Notes: generated by a model not told the origin, from the sequence alone. Counted from the first letter of the stretch, positions 22,034 through 33,469 are shown. The stretch is DNA of 64,000 nt from Heligmosomoides polygyrus polygyrus (GCA_947396885.1 OX377204.1:19475706-19539705), one strand, 5' to 3'. Made by a program: numbers and translations.

Positions 22034-23131
22034 TGATGTACGCAATCCGGAAAACCCAAAAGGTGCTCAAGATTTGGCAGCATGGATCGATATTGGTGAG
22101 CTGCATAAGGTCGAACAGGCCCGTAGTTACGAGAAAGAGAAGTGAGGGATTCGTTGGTCATGCAGCCGAGCGCATGTCTCCGTAGGGCATGTCAGGTCAG
22201 TGCAATTATGGTCGAAGAAGACCTCTACGTCGACGCTCGATCTGGTGCGTCAAAATATTGGCGTCTGGACTGGTTGAAAATGTTGAGCGGAAAAATACTT
22301 AATATGAATTCTGGGCTTCCCAGCATTCATTCTGCAAAGACTGAGCATGAAACGCTGTAGAAGCTCAGCCGCACTTTTGAAAGAAGTCTTCACTTTAACC
22401 AGCTGAAATTCGGGCATCTGATTACCTGACTTCTCGATATTCGATATTTGGAGTCTCTACATTGCGTGCGGTTAGCCAACAAATTTTTGGACAAACTCAT
22501 TTTCTTAGGACATAGAGATTCGCAGCCAAAATCGACGACAGGGAGTGCTCTTTACCAAGGTTCACTTGCAGTTTTGGCGAATTGCAACCAACACACAAAT
22601 GCCCAAAGTGAGCTCGAAACGTAAATTTTCTATGTCATTTTCCCTCCTTAAAGATGAGTAGATTGCAGGCTACAATAACAGGTTTAAACTGAGGATGCTT
22701 CCGTTGAAATACACAAAATCAGTTGAAGCAGCTGCAGACATTTTCCTGCCAAATTTGGTACCAAATGAATTGTCGCGGCCAGTAGAAGGTCATAAACACC
22801 AAGAAAATACAATTTAATTAGGTTTAAAAATTTTAAAATTCAACTGGGCAGCACTATTTGCGCCTGGGGAGATAATTAAGCGAGACTCGGCGACACTGCT
22901 GGGTCGGGTCACAGCAATTAGGACCGTCCTTAATTGCGGCATTGGTTTTCAGGCTTCCACCCACTTTTTAATGGCGGTTGCATGCCCATTGGTAGGTAGG
23001 ATGATGCTAGGAGCCCTTGTAAATTTTGGTGAGAGAGCCTTTATTTTGAACAAAGTTATCATGATGCGACGCAAAAAACGCGTTTTTGCGTCGCAAACGT
23101 CGTTTGGTTGAACGTTTAGCGGCGGTACTGT
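22034..23131. other. No recognisable gene
   Basis: Mixed sequence between the mariner and segmental copy B. Short frames only, none recognised. Confidence 0.5.
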
Positions 23132-23350
23132 AGGTTTATAGTTCGAATTTCCCGCTAAGGCCAACCAAACCTTCCATCCCTCCGAGATCGGTGAATTGAT
23201 ACCAAATTTCTGTTGGAATCGTAAAACGCTGGTGCATCGGCTGGCCACCGCCGATCATTGTATAGGCCAGATACACATTCAATTAGCCTTCACGATATCT
23301 CGCGGGTGTTGAATGCGTGGCGCAGCCCACAGAGGGATTGATTAGCGCGG
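23132..23350 (+). repeat. SINE-A copy, head truncated
   Basis: Similarity to the copy at 15880 starts within the B-box region (AGGTTTATAGTTCG). The duplication breakpoint therefore lies inside this SINE. It ends at GGGATTGATTAGCGC. Confidence 0.8.
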
Positions 23351-24461
23351 TCGCTCACTCACGTCGTTTACGTTGCACATCAGTGGCCGTGCCAGCAACT
23401 CGTAAGTAGTAGTTTAGTCGTTGGAGTCAATCAAGCCTGTGGGGGTGTGTTGCCTGTTGCCGCAGCCCGCAGGAAGTTATGTCAATCGGGTGGGGGAAAA
23501 ACACTGCCTCGCGGAAATCGCCCGCGACAGCAGCGTTCAACATCTGCATTGTCCATTCGAGAGCCTGAACTTTCTCGCAGGCGTTTCGATTCAAGAGTTA
23601 CGGGTCGAATTACAGAAAGGGCGCAAGAATAGTTCGAATTCCTTGTTAAACTCTATTAGCCAGCCAGTCGCCTTCAGTGTACTTAGATTTTTTATTGGTT
23701 TGTTAATTATAGATATTTTGTTTTTTGATTATTTTTGTTTGTTTAATTTATTGCTACACCTAAAGTGCGTCTATGAAGCAAAATAAAGGTTGGTATCTGT
23801 CGGCTGACTGACCTTGTCGAATAAGTGAGTTGAAATTTGGATTGCACTTCTACCTATAGTCGAGGGAACTCAATACGTGTTGATATTTTCAAGGTTTATT
23901 AAAAATTCATTTTTGCGAAGTGTCTTAAAAATAGCTGCACTGCTTGAATAAGCACAAATTCCTCTCCTTTAACCTCATAAAAAGGTTTGGCTTTATTCTG
24001 TTGTGCTGATGATCAATGAATTTGCTGTAGAAAGGACTTGCGCCACGCACACGGTCTGTATGTTGCATTGTTTATAGGAGTGGTACGGTCAGTGCTGTTC
24101 ACACTTGTATAGATCTAGGAACATCAAAAGTTGTCGCATCAAAAGAATGTACACAACCATTCTCAACTGTATAACTTTAGGTAAACAGCATTTACATATC
24201 AATCAAATAATCAGTGCGATGCTCTAAACGAGCACGCGGCACAACCTCGTAATGCAAACAATTCTTTACGTCGGAACAGATCTCAGAATGCAATTTCGGA
24301 GACCGTGTTGACCAAGAAAATTGGAATTCTATGCTCAATCAAATGTTTGTTTTTATAGAAATTCTGCATAGCAATTTTTCACGTTAAATTTCTTGTAACA
24401 GAAAATTATTTTCCTTTTGTTAAAGAGTATCTATCTTCGTCATGTGGCATCAGGAAGCGTG

Positions 24462-24464
24462 TAT

Positions 24465-24511
<47 letters not shown>

Positions 24512-24513
24512 TT
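24462..24513. repeat. ATTT microsatellite (copy B)
   Basis: About thirteen ATTT units, the main length difference in the otherwise near-identical part of the duplication. Confidence 0.9.
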
Positions 24514-24577
24514 TGTTATTTATTATTATTCATTGTTTTATTATTTATTTATTTTATTTGTTATTTAGTATTTATTT

Positions 24578-24875
24578 GGGCGCGTGTAGCGCAGTCGGAG
24601 GAGGCGCGACTGTCGCGTGCACCCGATACCAGGTTCCTGGTTCGGATTTCCCGCCCAGGCCAACCAAGCCTTCCATCCCTCCGGGGTCGGTGAATTGGTA
24701 CCAGACTTTTCTGGGAAGGATAGAGCGCTGACTTGTTCATCGGCTGGCCACCGCAGGTCATTGTATGGCCAAATACGCATTCATGTCCCCTCCACGACAT
24801 CCCGTAGAAGTAGAATGCGCTGGCGCATCCTAGAAGGGATTGAGTAACGCCGTCCTTTATCCTTATCCTTTATCC
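24578..24875 (+). repeat. SINE-A copy (duplicate of 17379)
   Basis: Same insertion carried by the duplication, including the flanking TTTAGTATTTATTT repeats. Differs by about one base. Confidence 0.93.
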
Positions 24876-24982
24876 TTTAGTATTTATTTATTTAATTAAT
24901 TTATTTATTTAGAATTGCAAGTCATTTCTTGCACAAAAGGAACAACTACATAAGAAAAGAACAACAAGAAGAAAAGCTCAGT

Positions 24983-25294
24983 AACGTGTAGCGCAATCGG
25001 AGGAGGTGCCGGCTGTCGCGTGCAGCCAATACTAGGTTCTTCGTTTTCCCTGGTTTTCCCGTCCAGGCATACCCAACCTTCGATCCCTCCGGGGTCGGTG
25101 AATTTGCACCAGACTTCTCTGGGAAGAATAAAGCGCTGACTTGTTCGTTGGTTGGCCACCACAAGTCATCGTATGTGCCATGTCTGCACTCAAATCGCCT
25201 CCACGACATTCTAGAAATAAAATGCGTGGCGCATCCAAAAGGGTTTGAGTAACGTCATCCTTTATCCTTTATCTTTTATCCTTTATCCTTTATC
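24983..25294 (+). repeat. SINE-A copy (duplicate of 17784)
   Basis: Same insertion as 17784 in the other duplicate, with one or two base differences. Confidence 0.9.
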
Positions 25295-25866
25295 TATTAA
25301 ATATTGAAAAGGTCGAAGCTATTCGTAACATGTTTTGAGTCTTCAAAAGTCCCGAAGCTCCATTGTTGTTGGCAAATGGATCATGTACTAGTACTTCAGC
25401 AGAAGCCTCTTGTTTAGATCCACGTCGTATGCATAGCCTCTGCATGGTTACGAGGGGAGTGTTTACTGCCTCAGTCATTCTCAACGGAATGGACATCTCC
25501 AAATGTCCCACTCCCACGCCCGTCAACTATGCCATTTTACGTCAAATTGGACACTCTTCTGAGCAAGATATACGCTTTTGAAGTAAGAAATGAGTATCTT
25601 CCAAATCAAAACAAGCGTCTTGCAGATAAAGCCAAATACTTTTTAGGAAGGTCAATCTAACTTCTTGTCCAAGAAAAGTGTTACTGTGGCCTTCCTTAAA
25701 ATTGTTTCGTCTGAAGTTTTGCAAAATCTGACCTTTCTAAACGAAAATAATGGTTTAAGACAAATTTCAAAGTGCAGTAATGCAGAAATTCCAAATCTTT
25801 AAATTTCCCAATAATTACAAATTCTAAAAGAAGAGCTTTAATTTTGTTCTTTCTTTGGAATTGAAG

Positions 25867-26059
25867 TTATTAATAATATTATAGTTTCATACGTCTTGTT
25901 TGTTCTTTGCCTTCGAGCTTTTTAGATGGAATATGTATTTAATTATGGCCCGACGTAATTAAATATTCCATCCGAAACCTTGGCAAAGAAGAAGCAAGAC
26001 GTATAAAATGGAAGGTTTCGAGATGAGAGAACTTGGAATTTAGTAATAATATTACTACT
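25867..26059. repeat. Hairpin element, copy B
   Basis: Same palindrome as 18667-18860, carried by the duplication. Confidence 0.75.
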
Positions 26060-26261
26060 CTATTGTTCCAAACGAGTACATAGTGGACTCTTTATTCTGC
26101 AGTTCGCACTGTTTTGGTGGCCAGCGGGGCAAATCTGAAAGAATAGATTTCGCTACGCACTTCTCTGTACTGTTACGTTTTTTAATTGACTCACAGTAAA
26201 AGTTCTGTTTCCGTGGAGTTGCACGATTTTCAACCTTGCGACAAAAGCAATTTCAAAAGAC

Positions 26262-26453
26262 ATGAAGATTATATTTATTTTCGCTTTGCTGTTTCAGGTA
26301 AACGACAATCATGCTATGTATCATTCAGATAAAACTCGCAATGAGCTAAACAGGTGGATTGCGTTGGGGTGTCTTCCTTTAATGCCCACTAACAGTCTTT
26401 CTGTACTCGGGAAAAGTTTTAATCCACATTTAAAAAATAAGTTATTTAAATAA
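26262..26453 (+). other. Small ORF with signal-like N-terminus (copy B)
   Basis: 63 codons, counterpart of 19063, extended at the C-terminus by NKLFK through a one-base difference in an A run. Unrecognised. Confidence 0.15.
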
Positions 26454-26547
26454 AAAAAGAAAAGAATTGAAAAGCAATTTTGAAAGAAATTCCGACCTGT
26501 TCTTTCAGTTAAGCTGCATTTACACCATCAATAAGAAATCGCGACGA

Positions 26548-27510
26548 ACTAGGCGAGTGCATGGCGCAGTCTGTTTGCAAATTGAACGTTGAGGCGTTTG
26601 ATGCCAGTAATCAGTTGTCCACCATTACTCACATCGCCCATATTCAACCTACCATCGTCTTTCCATTAATTACTCATTGGATTCATAATAAGCACCACTC
26701 TCTTGCTTTTGAAACACGGCAATATACATTGAGAATCTTTTCTTTTAAATCACAAAATTTGCAAAATACACTTTGAGACAAACTTTGAATTATTATTTTT
26801 AAATGAAAGGTGAACTAAAATATTTCAGAGATGTCATACTAGTTTTTATAGTTAATCTAAGTTAAATTATTCTAACTGTCTTGTAGGGACTCTACAGATG
26901 AACAATAAGTCCTGCAGCAAAAATAGGCGATCTTATTAGGATTCCTTTCCAATAGCAGAGAACCATATGCCAGCTCTCATATAGCCCGTCCTTAGTGCTA
27001 TAGTCCTTGCCACTGTTATGGTTGTAGCCACTCCTATTAGAAATTAGTGCGCCCTCCCGTAAAACTACCGAAAATCTTCCTCAGGAGCACTCCCATTCCG
27101 TTCTGGCTAAATTTCTGAAGATTGATGGTGGAACATTTAGTATGTTGATGTTGTGTAGGGCAATTCAGAGCCTTCTCAAGACTGAACATTAGATGAGTGG
27201 ATCTGAACTACAGCACAAGAACGCTATTAATTTCCTGGTCATACACGATGCAGCAACCAGCTGGAACAAATGAAATATTCAGTCGTGTGCGTAATCTATT
27301 ATTAGGCAATATGTACATATTATAAAGTTTAGCGAGAAGTAAACGCGATCAAACTAGGCGGCGCTTGCTTTCGAGTCCAGACTGATGTTGTTTACTTCTC
27401 GCTGAACTTGAAACAATGCAGCTCCTCCCGCTGCCCTCTCCGAGGCTGCCCGGTCGACAACAGACTCTAATCGCGCTGTTTTAAAGCAAAACGCACATTC
27501 TGGTATCACC
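26548..27510. other. No recognisable gene
   Basis: AT-rich, then moderate-GC sequence next to the LINE fragment at 27517. The right part (27350-27516) may be that LINE's 3' UTR. Confidence 0.5.
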
Positions 27511-27516
27511 TGTGTC

Positions 27517-28374
27517 ACCCGTCGTCCCGCTGATCGTCGACTCGCTCGAGCGGGCGCCAGCAGCGTCTCCATTCTTCCCTCTCGCGTGCCAAAGTGCTCC
27601 AATAGATCCTCCTCACTCGAGGGACACGAACAGCGTCATATCGGTCGTTCAGGGCCTTCACGAAGAAGTCCGACCAACGCGTTGGTGGGCGTCCTGGTGT
27701 TCTCTTGACATCCGCGGAATCCAGTCGGTGATGGCTCTAGTCCAGCGGGTGTCTGCGAATACGCAAATACGCATTACGTAGCCGGCCCACCTAATTTTCG
27801 ACAACTTGACCCACGCGACAGCGTCTCTGATCTTCGAACGTCGGTGAAGCTCGGAGCTCCGGAGGCCTTCTCTCACTTGCGTGAGTCGTGTCACTCCGAG
27901 CATCGTCCTCTCGATTCCCCGCTGCGCGACGCTGATCGCGTGCTCATCCTGCTTTCGTATAGCCCAGGTCTCCGAGGCGTATGTTAGGGCGAGAAGAACG
28001 GTAGAGTCGAATAGGTGGGCACGGAGTCGGACGTTCTTCGTCCTCTTCGCGACTTCTTCGACGCTTTTAAAAGCTCCCCAAGCCGCTCTTTTCCTCCTGC
28101 TTAGCTCTGGTGCTAGGTCGTTGGCCATGTTGACTTCGCGATCAAGATACACGTAGCTGGAACATTCGGTGATGTTCGTTCCGTTCAGCGAGAATGGGGC
28201 ATCAGAAACTTGTCTGTTCCTCATGAACATTCTGGTAAAGCCATTATTGGCCGATATCTTCTTTAACAACAAAAAGAAAAGGACGTGGTAGCGGTTCTCC
28301 ATGCATTTGTCAAACATCGCATCTGCAAAAGCCCGCCTGTGAAATTCCTCCATCTTTAGATTTTTATTCTTCAT
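27517..28374 (-). pseudogene. RTE-type LINE reverse transcriptase, C-terminal fragment
   Basis: The - strand encodes the C-terminal third of an RTE-1-like ORF2: MFMRNRQVSDAPFSLNG, SRRKRAAWGAFKSVEEV, RLRAHLFDSTVLLALTYASE, ERTMLGVTRLTQVREGLRSS and KIRWAGYVMR. Near 27700 a frameshift moves the end into another frame ([20 protein letters not shown], then [14 protein letters not shown]) before a TGA at 27517. The polymerase catalytic motif is absent, and the N-terminal 40 residues are degraded remnants of the preceding segment. A 5'-truncated, frameshifted copy. Confidence 0.88.
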
Positions 28375-28640
28375 TTATTTACCAACTTAGGGAGAAAACG
28401 CTGCTCTATATACGAAGAAAAATTATTGGTCAATATCTTCTTTGGAACAAATGAGAAATGAAATTCCGTAAGAGGCGCTGGCTACTCACACGATCTGAAG
28501 GCTCTTATCAATCCATAAAAATACTGCTCTTCCATAATCTGCAGACCATGGGCAAATAGTTTCTCAAATGGTACCAAATATAGTGAATCGCTAGCCTTTT
28601 TGTACGACTAATTTTTGTTGCAGGACTTATGGCTCACCTT
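28375..28640. other. No recognisable feature
   Basis: Short AT-rich interval beyond the truncated LINE. No support for coding or structure. Confidence 0.5.
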
Positions 28641-28649
28641 GTAGTTTAA

Positions 28650-28795
28650 TCCGGAAGACGGTCGTTTTGATTTGGAAGATGTTAGTTTGATTTCAAAAGC
28701 TCGAAGCCTGCTTAGAAGAATGTCCGTTTAGATTTGAAAGTGTTCATTTTGATTTGAAAAGTGATTTGACGTGAAAATAGTACATATGTAGCTAG
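28650..28795 (+). repeat. Repeat R5 copy, clear about 21-nt periodicity
   Basis: Successive units TCGTTTTGATTTGGAAGATG, TTAGTTTGATTTCAAAAG, TCCGTTTAGATTTGAAAGTG and TTCATTTTGATTTGAAAAG, then a GATTTGACGTGAAAATAG end. Confidence 0.65.
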
Positions 28796-29099
28796 GTCAC
28801 GAAACCAACATTATCAACGTGCCAGTGCTATGTAAAATGAAGAGTACCTTGGAGTGGATTGCTGAGCGCGACGCGAATAGACGCGTCACTTCATTCTGAT
28901 CGCGTTGCTGACGTTGGAAGTATAAACAGGCATAACAAGAGACGTGTAACCCTTCGAGAGAAGGAATGAGGCGAAAGGCTCAAAGTAGTCGAATTCCGGA
29001 ATTTGTGGTGGAGATTCTCCACGGTTTCTACCGTTTCCCAGTGCACCGTATCCGATTTATGCTTCAGGGGTTAATGCAGCAGTGGCCTGCGCCGGTGGT

Positions 29100-29750
29100 C
29101 GTTGGCGGAATCTGGCCGGATGCCGATGATGTTAGCAGCAACATGAACGCGTCTAACGTCGTTATAATGGCGACGTGGTCGCGCTGTGCTCGCTCCGATA
29201 CTCTCTCCAGCTCATTCACTGACACTCCCACACGGGGCACACGTATCCGCCGCCGCCGCCACCACCGCCGCCACCACCACCGCCGCCGCCGCCGCCGCCG
29301 TCCGTTGCCCCCGGGCCGAGTCGCCGTCGCCGTCGTCGTCGTCGTCGTCGCAGTCGCTGGCCGTTGGCTGCGGGTGGCTATTGATCACGCTTACTCGCGT
29401 TTTCACGCTCGATAATCCCGTGTACTCGCTCGCCTCATCGCCGGTGCCCGGTCGCCGTATTTATGGAAGCCGTCAGCGATCGTCGGTCCGGCGGCGACGA
29501 GGACCACGACGACGTCGTCGACGGCGGACACCGTCGACGTCGCCGTGTGTGTGACTGCCCTCGAGACGACTGCGCGTGTCGCCTTGTCGCCGTCGTGTCG
29601 TGTCACATGTGTCGGGGAAAAACTTAATGAATTCCGCTGCTCGCTGCTCAGCTCACCCGTTCGCCTCCTTCGTTGTCGTCGATTACCAGCTGCCCAAACG
29701 AGGCCGGCGCCTGCCGCCGCCTCTCACCTAATTAATTTCCGCTGCTGCCC
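29100..29750. other. CpG-rich block with trinucleotide arrays
   Basis: Unlike its AT-rich surroundings, this block is GC- and CpG-rich. It holds CGC/CAC triplets at 29247-29300 and GTC/CGT triplets at 29319-29350. Several overlapping frames are open on both strands because triplet arrays avoid stops. A short frame from ATG 29464 begins MEAVSDRRSGGDED and ends with CDCPRDDCAC. It could be a promoter-proximal exon of a host gene, but no splice-linked partner is seen. Nothing is recognised in 29750-30190. Confidence 0.4.
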
Positions 29751-30189
29751 TACAAGTGTACACGTGCAGCTGAACGGCATGGTCTGCTGGTTTGTCGGTT
29801 CCCCTCAACACGGAACACGGCTTCTATCACATAGTTCTGATGAGTTAAAAGGCCACAAAGCTTCCTTGCACTATTGGGCTGAACGCTCTCGATGTAGTCT
29901 TCATGTCTCCTCAGTGCCTGAAGCCTCGAACGCTTCGTCGACTTCGAAGCATGTACGCCATGCTCAGGCCTCCTATGACGAAGCAATAGTAAAGCGTCAC
30001 GCCTACCATGAAGATTTCCATCCACCAACTTCATCGGCGCATAAGCAACACGCTCCCGATGTTCTCTTCTGTCTTTTCACCTTACCGTTCTTCATGGAAT
30101 GTATAGCACATTCGTCACTCTTTCGAGCCCAAGCGTTAAGTTTCACGTGCTGCTAGATTCTTCTCGATCACATGTCGAGCAGACATTTG

Positions 30190-30615
30190 ACGCATCCATT
30201 CGGCCCTATCGCGTGCCAGAGTGACTCATTGTGTTTTTGCATGGAGGACACGAAGAGCGTCGTATCTGTCGTTTGCCTTCTTCTTGGAAATGCCTAGACT
30301 TTACTTTTGCCAGCTTCTGGAATCTAGTAAGCCTCTGCTCTCAGTAGCCGCCACAGTATCAAGATGTAGGGGCACTGCATAGGTAGAATGATCAGGCTTC
30401 TATAGGCGGTGGAGCCAAAGAGGTGGATGTGGGACCACGCGTTCTTCCGATTTTTGCGCATTTTCTGATACTCATCTGATCATCCTTCCAGGTTGTTAAG
30501 GATAGAAGGAAGGATAGAGCAAGTACTATAGATGGACACAGAACCGAACGTTTTTATTATTGCCGCAGCTTTATGGACGCTTTTTAAAGTTCGCCAAAGA
30601 GCCCTTTTCCATTTC
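30190..30615 (-). pseudogene. RTE-type LINE fragment, heavily decayed
   Basis: The - strand keeps RKWKRALWRTLKSVHKAA (compare the SRRKRAAWGAFKS segment at 27517) and, toward the 3' end, TLARDRAEWMRQM. Stops interrupt it throughout. Confidence 0.55.
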
Positions 30616-30889
30616 CGTATATCGAATTCCGATTTGGTTTTTCACCTTCGAGTTTCAATTTTATTCGCATTTAATTTTCGTTTTTGTGAGCTGTAATCTT
30701 TTCTAATTATTATTGCTTGGATTAAGGTCACCTTGCTCCCTGAATGATCCTTCTCACAATGTTTTACTTCTAGACACACCTAGAGAGCACCCATTAAACC
30801 AGCGGTGTCTAAAAGAAGTGCACTAATGGTTTAAAATTTGCTTACAAGCTCGCCTACATGGCAGTCGGGTGGCGGTTTGCTCGGTCGGG

Positions 30890-30985
30890 CGCATACAGCG
30901 GCCCTATGTGTCCTTGTCGCATGCCAGAGTGGCTCATAGACTAGCATGATCCTGACGAACACACCCCCGAATGGTTACCGTATCA
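30890..30985 (-). repeat. RTE-type LINE 3' fragment
   Basis: Short match to the segment CGTGCCAGAGTGACTCAT near 30215. Similar short pieces lie at 34590 and 55765. Confidence 0.35.
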
Positions 30986-31006
30986 TTTAGGCGCGTGTGG
31001 CGAAGG

Positions 31007-31346
31007 AGCGCGAAATCCTTCTTCTTCTTCTTCTTCTTCTTCTTCTTCAGCGTTTGTCCCGCTTCGTCGCGGGGTCCGCTCTTCTTATGTCATGACACCA
31101 CCTCTCCCGGTCATGCGCTTGATCAGGGTGGACGCTAGTTGCTTTCATGTCCGTGTGTAACGTATCCGAGCAATGCTGCTTCGGGCGTCCTCTAGGCCGC
31201 TTTCCTTACACTTCCAGCTCAAGGCCTATCTTGCGGACGCTGTCTTCCTTTCTACGCATGACGAGGCCGTACCATCGTAAGCGAGCTTCGCGCATCTTCT
31301 CCGCTATCGGCGCGACACCGAACTTTGCCGAAGCGCGAAATCCTTC
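31007..31346 (-). mobile_element. 5'-truncated LINE with GAA tail and 15-bp target duplication
   Basis: The 15-bp AGCGCGAAATCCTTC occurs at 31007-31021 and again at 31332-31346. Between them lies a LINE 3' end on the - strand: a (GAA)n tail (TTC repeats at 31022-31048) and coding remnants REARLRWYGLVMRRKEDSV, then GKRPRGRPKQ, HPDQAHDRERW and ADPATKRDK. One in-frame stop breaks it. The combination is diagnostic of target-primed reverse transcription. It is an endonuclease-reverse transcriptase LINE of a type different from the CR1-like element. Confidence 0.88.
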
Positions 31347-31415
31347 ATTTCTAGCATTACACACGCGGGCCTCTCGTCGCTCAGGGAATGCGGATCAGCG
31401 TTCTGCGCGCTTCAA

Positions 31416-31606
31416 GGCTAGGGAAGGGACTCCAGGATGTGGTCATCCAAGCTGTTCATGTGGAAACTGCTTATGTCGCTCAGGCGGAGTCCGCGGCTGG
31501 GCTAGAAACCAGGCTAGGGAAGGAACTCCAGGGTGGGTACCATCCAAGCTGCTCGTGTGGAAACCGCTTTAGTCGCTCATGGGGAGTCCGCAGCAAGGTT
31601 CTGCGC
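31416..31606. repeat. Tandem repeat, two units of 96 bp
   Basis: GGCTAGGGAAGGGACTCCAG at 31416 and GGCTAGGGAAGGAACTCCAG at 31512, each followed by CATCCAAGCTG and GTGGAAAC. Confidence 0.8.
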
Positions 31607-32202
31607 TCTTCTAGGGGCGAAACGCATACGGCTGGAGAAATTCGCAGAAAAAAGGCTCAAAGTTGAGTGCACGTCGACGCTCCTCAAATCCCAAGTAGTC
31701 GGCTGAAATGCAAATATGCCACAACGCTGGGGAACCGAACTCTAAAAACCCAACCTTCCTCGCATCAAGCGACCCACCATCCACTGCGCCACGGCTCACT
31801 TAATGAGAGGGCCATCGCAAGCGCACAAGAGATCGATCGGGTGTCAAGGTGGACGCCGACGCGTGATCTCTAAGCTGGGAGGGCGGAGAAAGCTTTCTAT
31901 AGCAGTTTCTGCGCTCCATCGCTAACCAGTATACAGTAACCATTCGGGGGTGCATTCGTGAGAATCTTTTTACAGGCTCATTGGATGATCCTCGCAAGAG
32001 GGTTTCGAAGAATGGTTCGGGCATTTCATGGAAAAATCCTGGAGTTCTTGTGACCACCAGTGGAATCTTTTTAGTCAGGACTTCATAAACTGTTGCAAAA
32101 TCGACGTAAGGTGTCGATGTCTTCGGTGATTCACCACTAATCAGCCTTCATAATGTGCAAACGCAAGGTGAATGAAGGCGTTCTATATTTCTTTGGTTCA
32201 GA

Positions 32203-32459
32203 AAGGCGCGTGGTGTAGCGTGCACCCAATGTAGGGTTCTTTGTTCGGACTTCCCTGCCGTCCCTCTGAAGTCGGTGAATTGGTATCAGGCTTGTCTGGG
32301 AAGGATACAATACTGATTTTCCCTTGGCTGGCCGGCAGTTCTTGCGTTGGCCAGAGACGCATTCATACTGCCTTCCAGCTATCTCGTAGAACTAGGATGC
32401 TTGGCGCATTCGGCAAAGGGATCGACTGGCGCCGCCATTTATCTTTTATGCTCATCCTT
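32203..32459 (+). repeat. SINE-A copy, old
   Basis: Partial head (GTAGCGTGCACCCAATG), TTGTTCGGACTTCCC, then a recognisable body to CGCCGCCATTTATC. A deletion removed most of the A-box region. Confidence 0.7.
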
Positions 32460-32469
32460 GGCTCAGAGG

Positions 32470-33090
32470 CATGGGGTTTCCTGAGTTCTTTCGTGCTTCG
32501 CTGCTTCTTTGAATCAGAACGCGGAAGCGAACACAGAGGCCGTCCTATTCAGCGAACCACCGAAGAACGTACCTCATTAATCGAGCTCAATCGCGGCTCC
32601 CGAAAGAAAAAGCTCGGCTTTCTTCTTATCGCACGCATTCATTGGTCTGTTTGAACCTCATCCCTTGGATCGATTAAGGGAATAGTACTGAACCCATAGA
32701 GGGGTATACTGCTAATTGCTAATTGCTACGCTCAGCGCCAGAGCTACGTGTGTGCTCTCGTAGAAGTTTCTGTGTCAGTAGGGAGACGCTTCCCATCAGA
32801 GACGAATTAAACAGTTGCAAATCGTCCTGTGAAGAGACTTCGAGAAAGCGAGAATTCAGAAGCATAGACAGAATAGGGATGTTCGTGGCTCATCTTGAAT
32901 GGTTTCTGAGTTTCTTCGTGTTGTCTTTCACCGTCTGCTTTTTTGGACAACGACGCGGAAGTGAAATGGAAAGGCTCTGCCGGCCGACCGCAGTTGAACA
33001 CGGCTCTTTTATTGCATTCCAAAAGAAAGAAGATTCACTTTCTTCATATCGCACGCATTCATGGGTCTATCGGCATTTGAGTAGTTTATG
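32470..33090 (+). repeat. Direct duplication of about 0.2 kb, units 430 bp apart
   Basis: 32470-32655 and 32890-33075 share the order TTTCTGAGTTTCTTCG, CGCGGAAGTGAA, then TCGCACGCATTCATGGG (second-copy spelling). Both lie in moderately GC-rich DNA with open but unrecognised frames. Confidence 0.6.
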
Positions 33091-33162
33091 GAGACGACAC
33101 CGAAGGCAAAGAAAGGCACTCCGTTCATTGTTAGGAGCCTTTAAGTGCTAAAAGTAGCATAA

Positions 33163-33432
33163 GGATGAACTTCGACGGTAGATCAATTTTGGCGGGAAGC
33201 GCCACGCATTCTACTTCACCGGAGTATCGCAAAGGCCCTTCGGCTGCGTATATGGCCTATCATGACCAGCCGACGAATGTGTCAGTGTTTTATAATTCAG
33301 AGACAATTCTGGTACCTACTCAACGACTCTGAAGGGAAAAAGGAGCTTCATTAGCGTAGGCTGGAAACCTGAACCATTGACTCGGTTTGTACTCGACAAC
33401 CGGCGCATCATAGGCTGCGCTACCACACGCTT
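33163..33432 (-). repeat. SINE-A copy, diverged
   Basis: GCGCCACGCATTCTACTTC near 33210, then the reversed body to GGCTGCGCTACCACACGC. Confidence 0.7.
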
Positions 33433-33469
33433 TGTTTGTTGGCATTTTTCTTCAAACGTGAAGCAAGCA

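Larger units (their letters stand above)
23132..26543 (+). repeat. Segmental duplication, copy B
   Basis: Duplicate of 15933-19336 in direct orientation. Copy B runs on into unrelated sequence after CGCGACGAA at about 26547. The long frame at 23421-23786 has its counterpart at 16204-16569, and nearly all differences between them change the amino acid, so neither is constrained as protein. Confidence 0.95.

Noticed and set aside
28966..29415. 149-codon frame with His/Arg and Val runs
   Set aside because: The runs come from CGC/CAC and GTC triplet arrays that keep several frames open on both strands.
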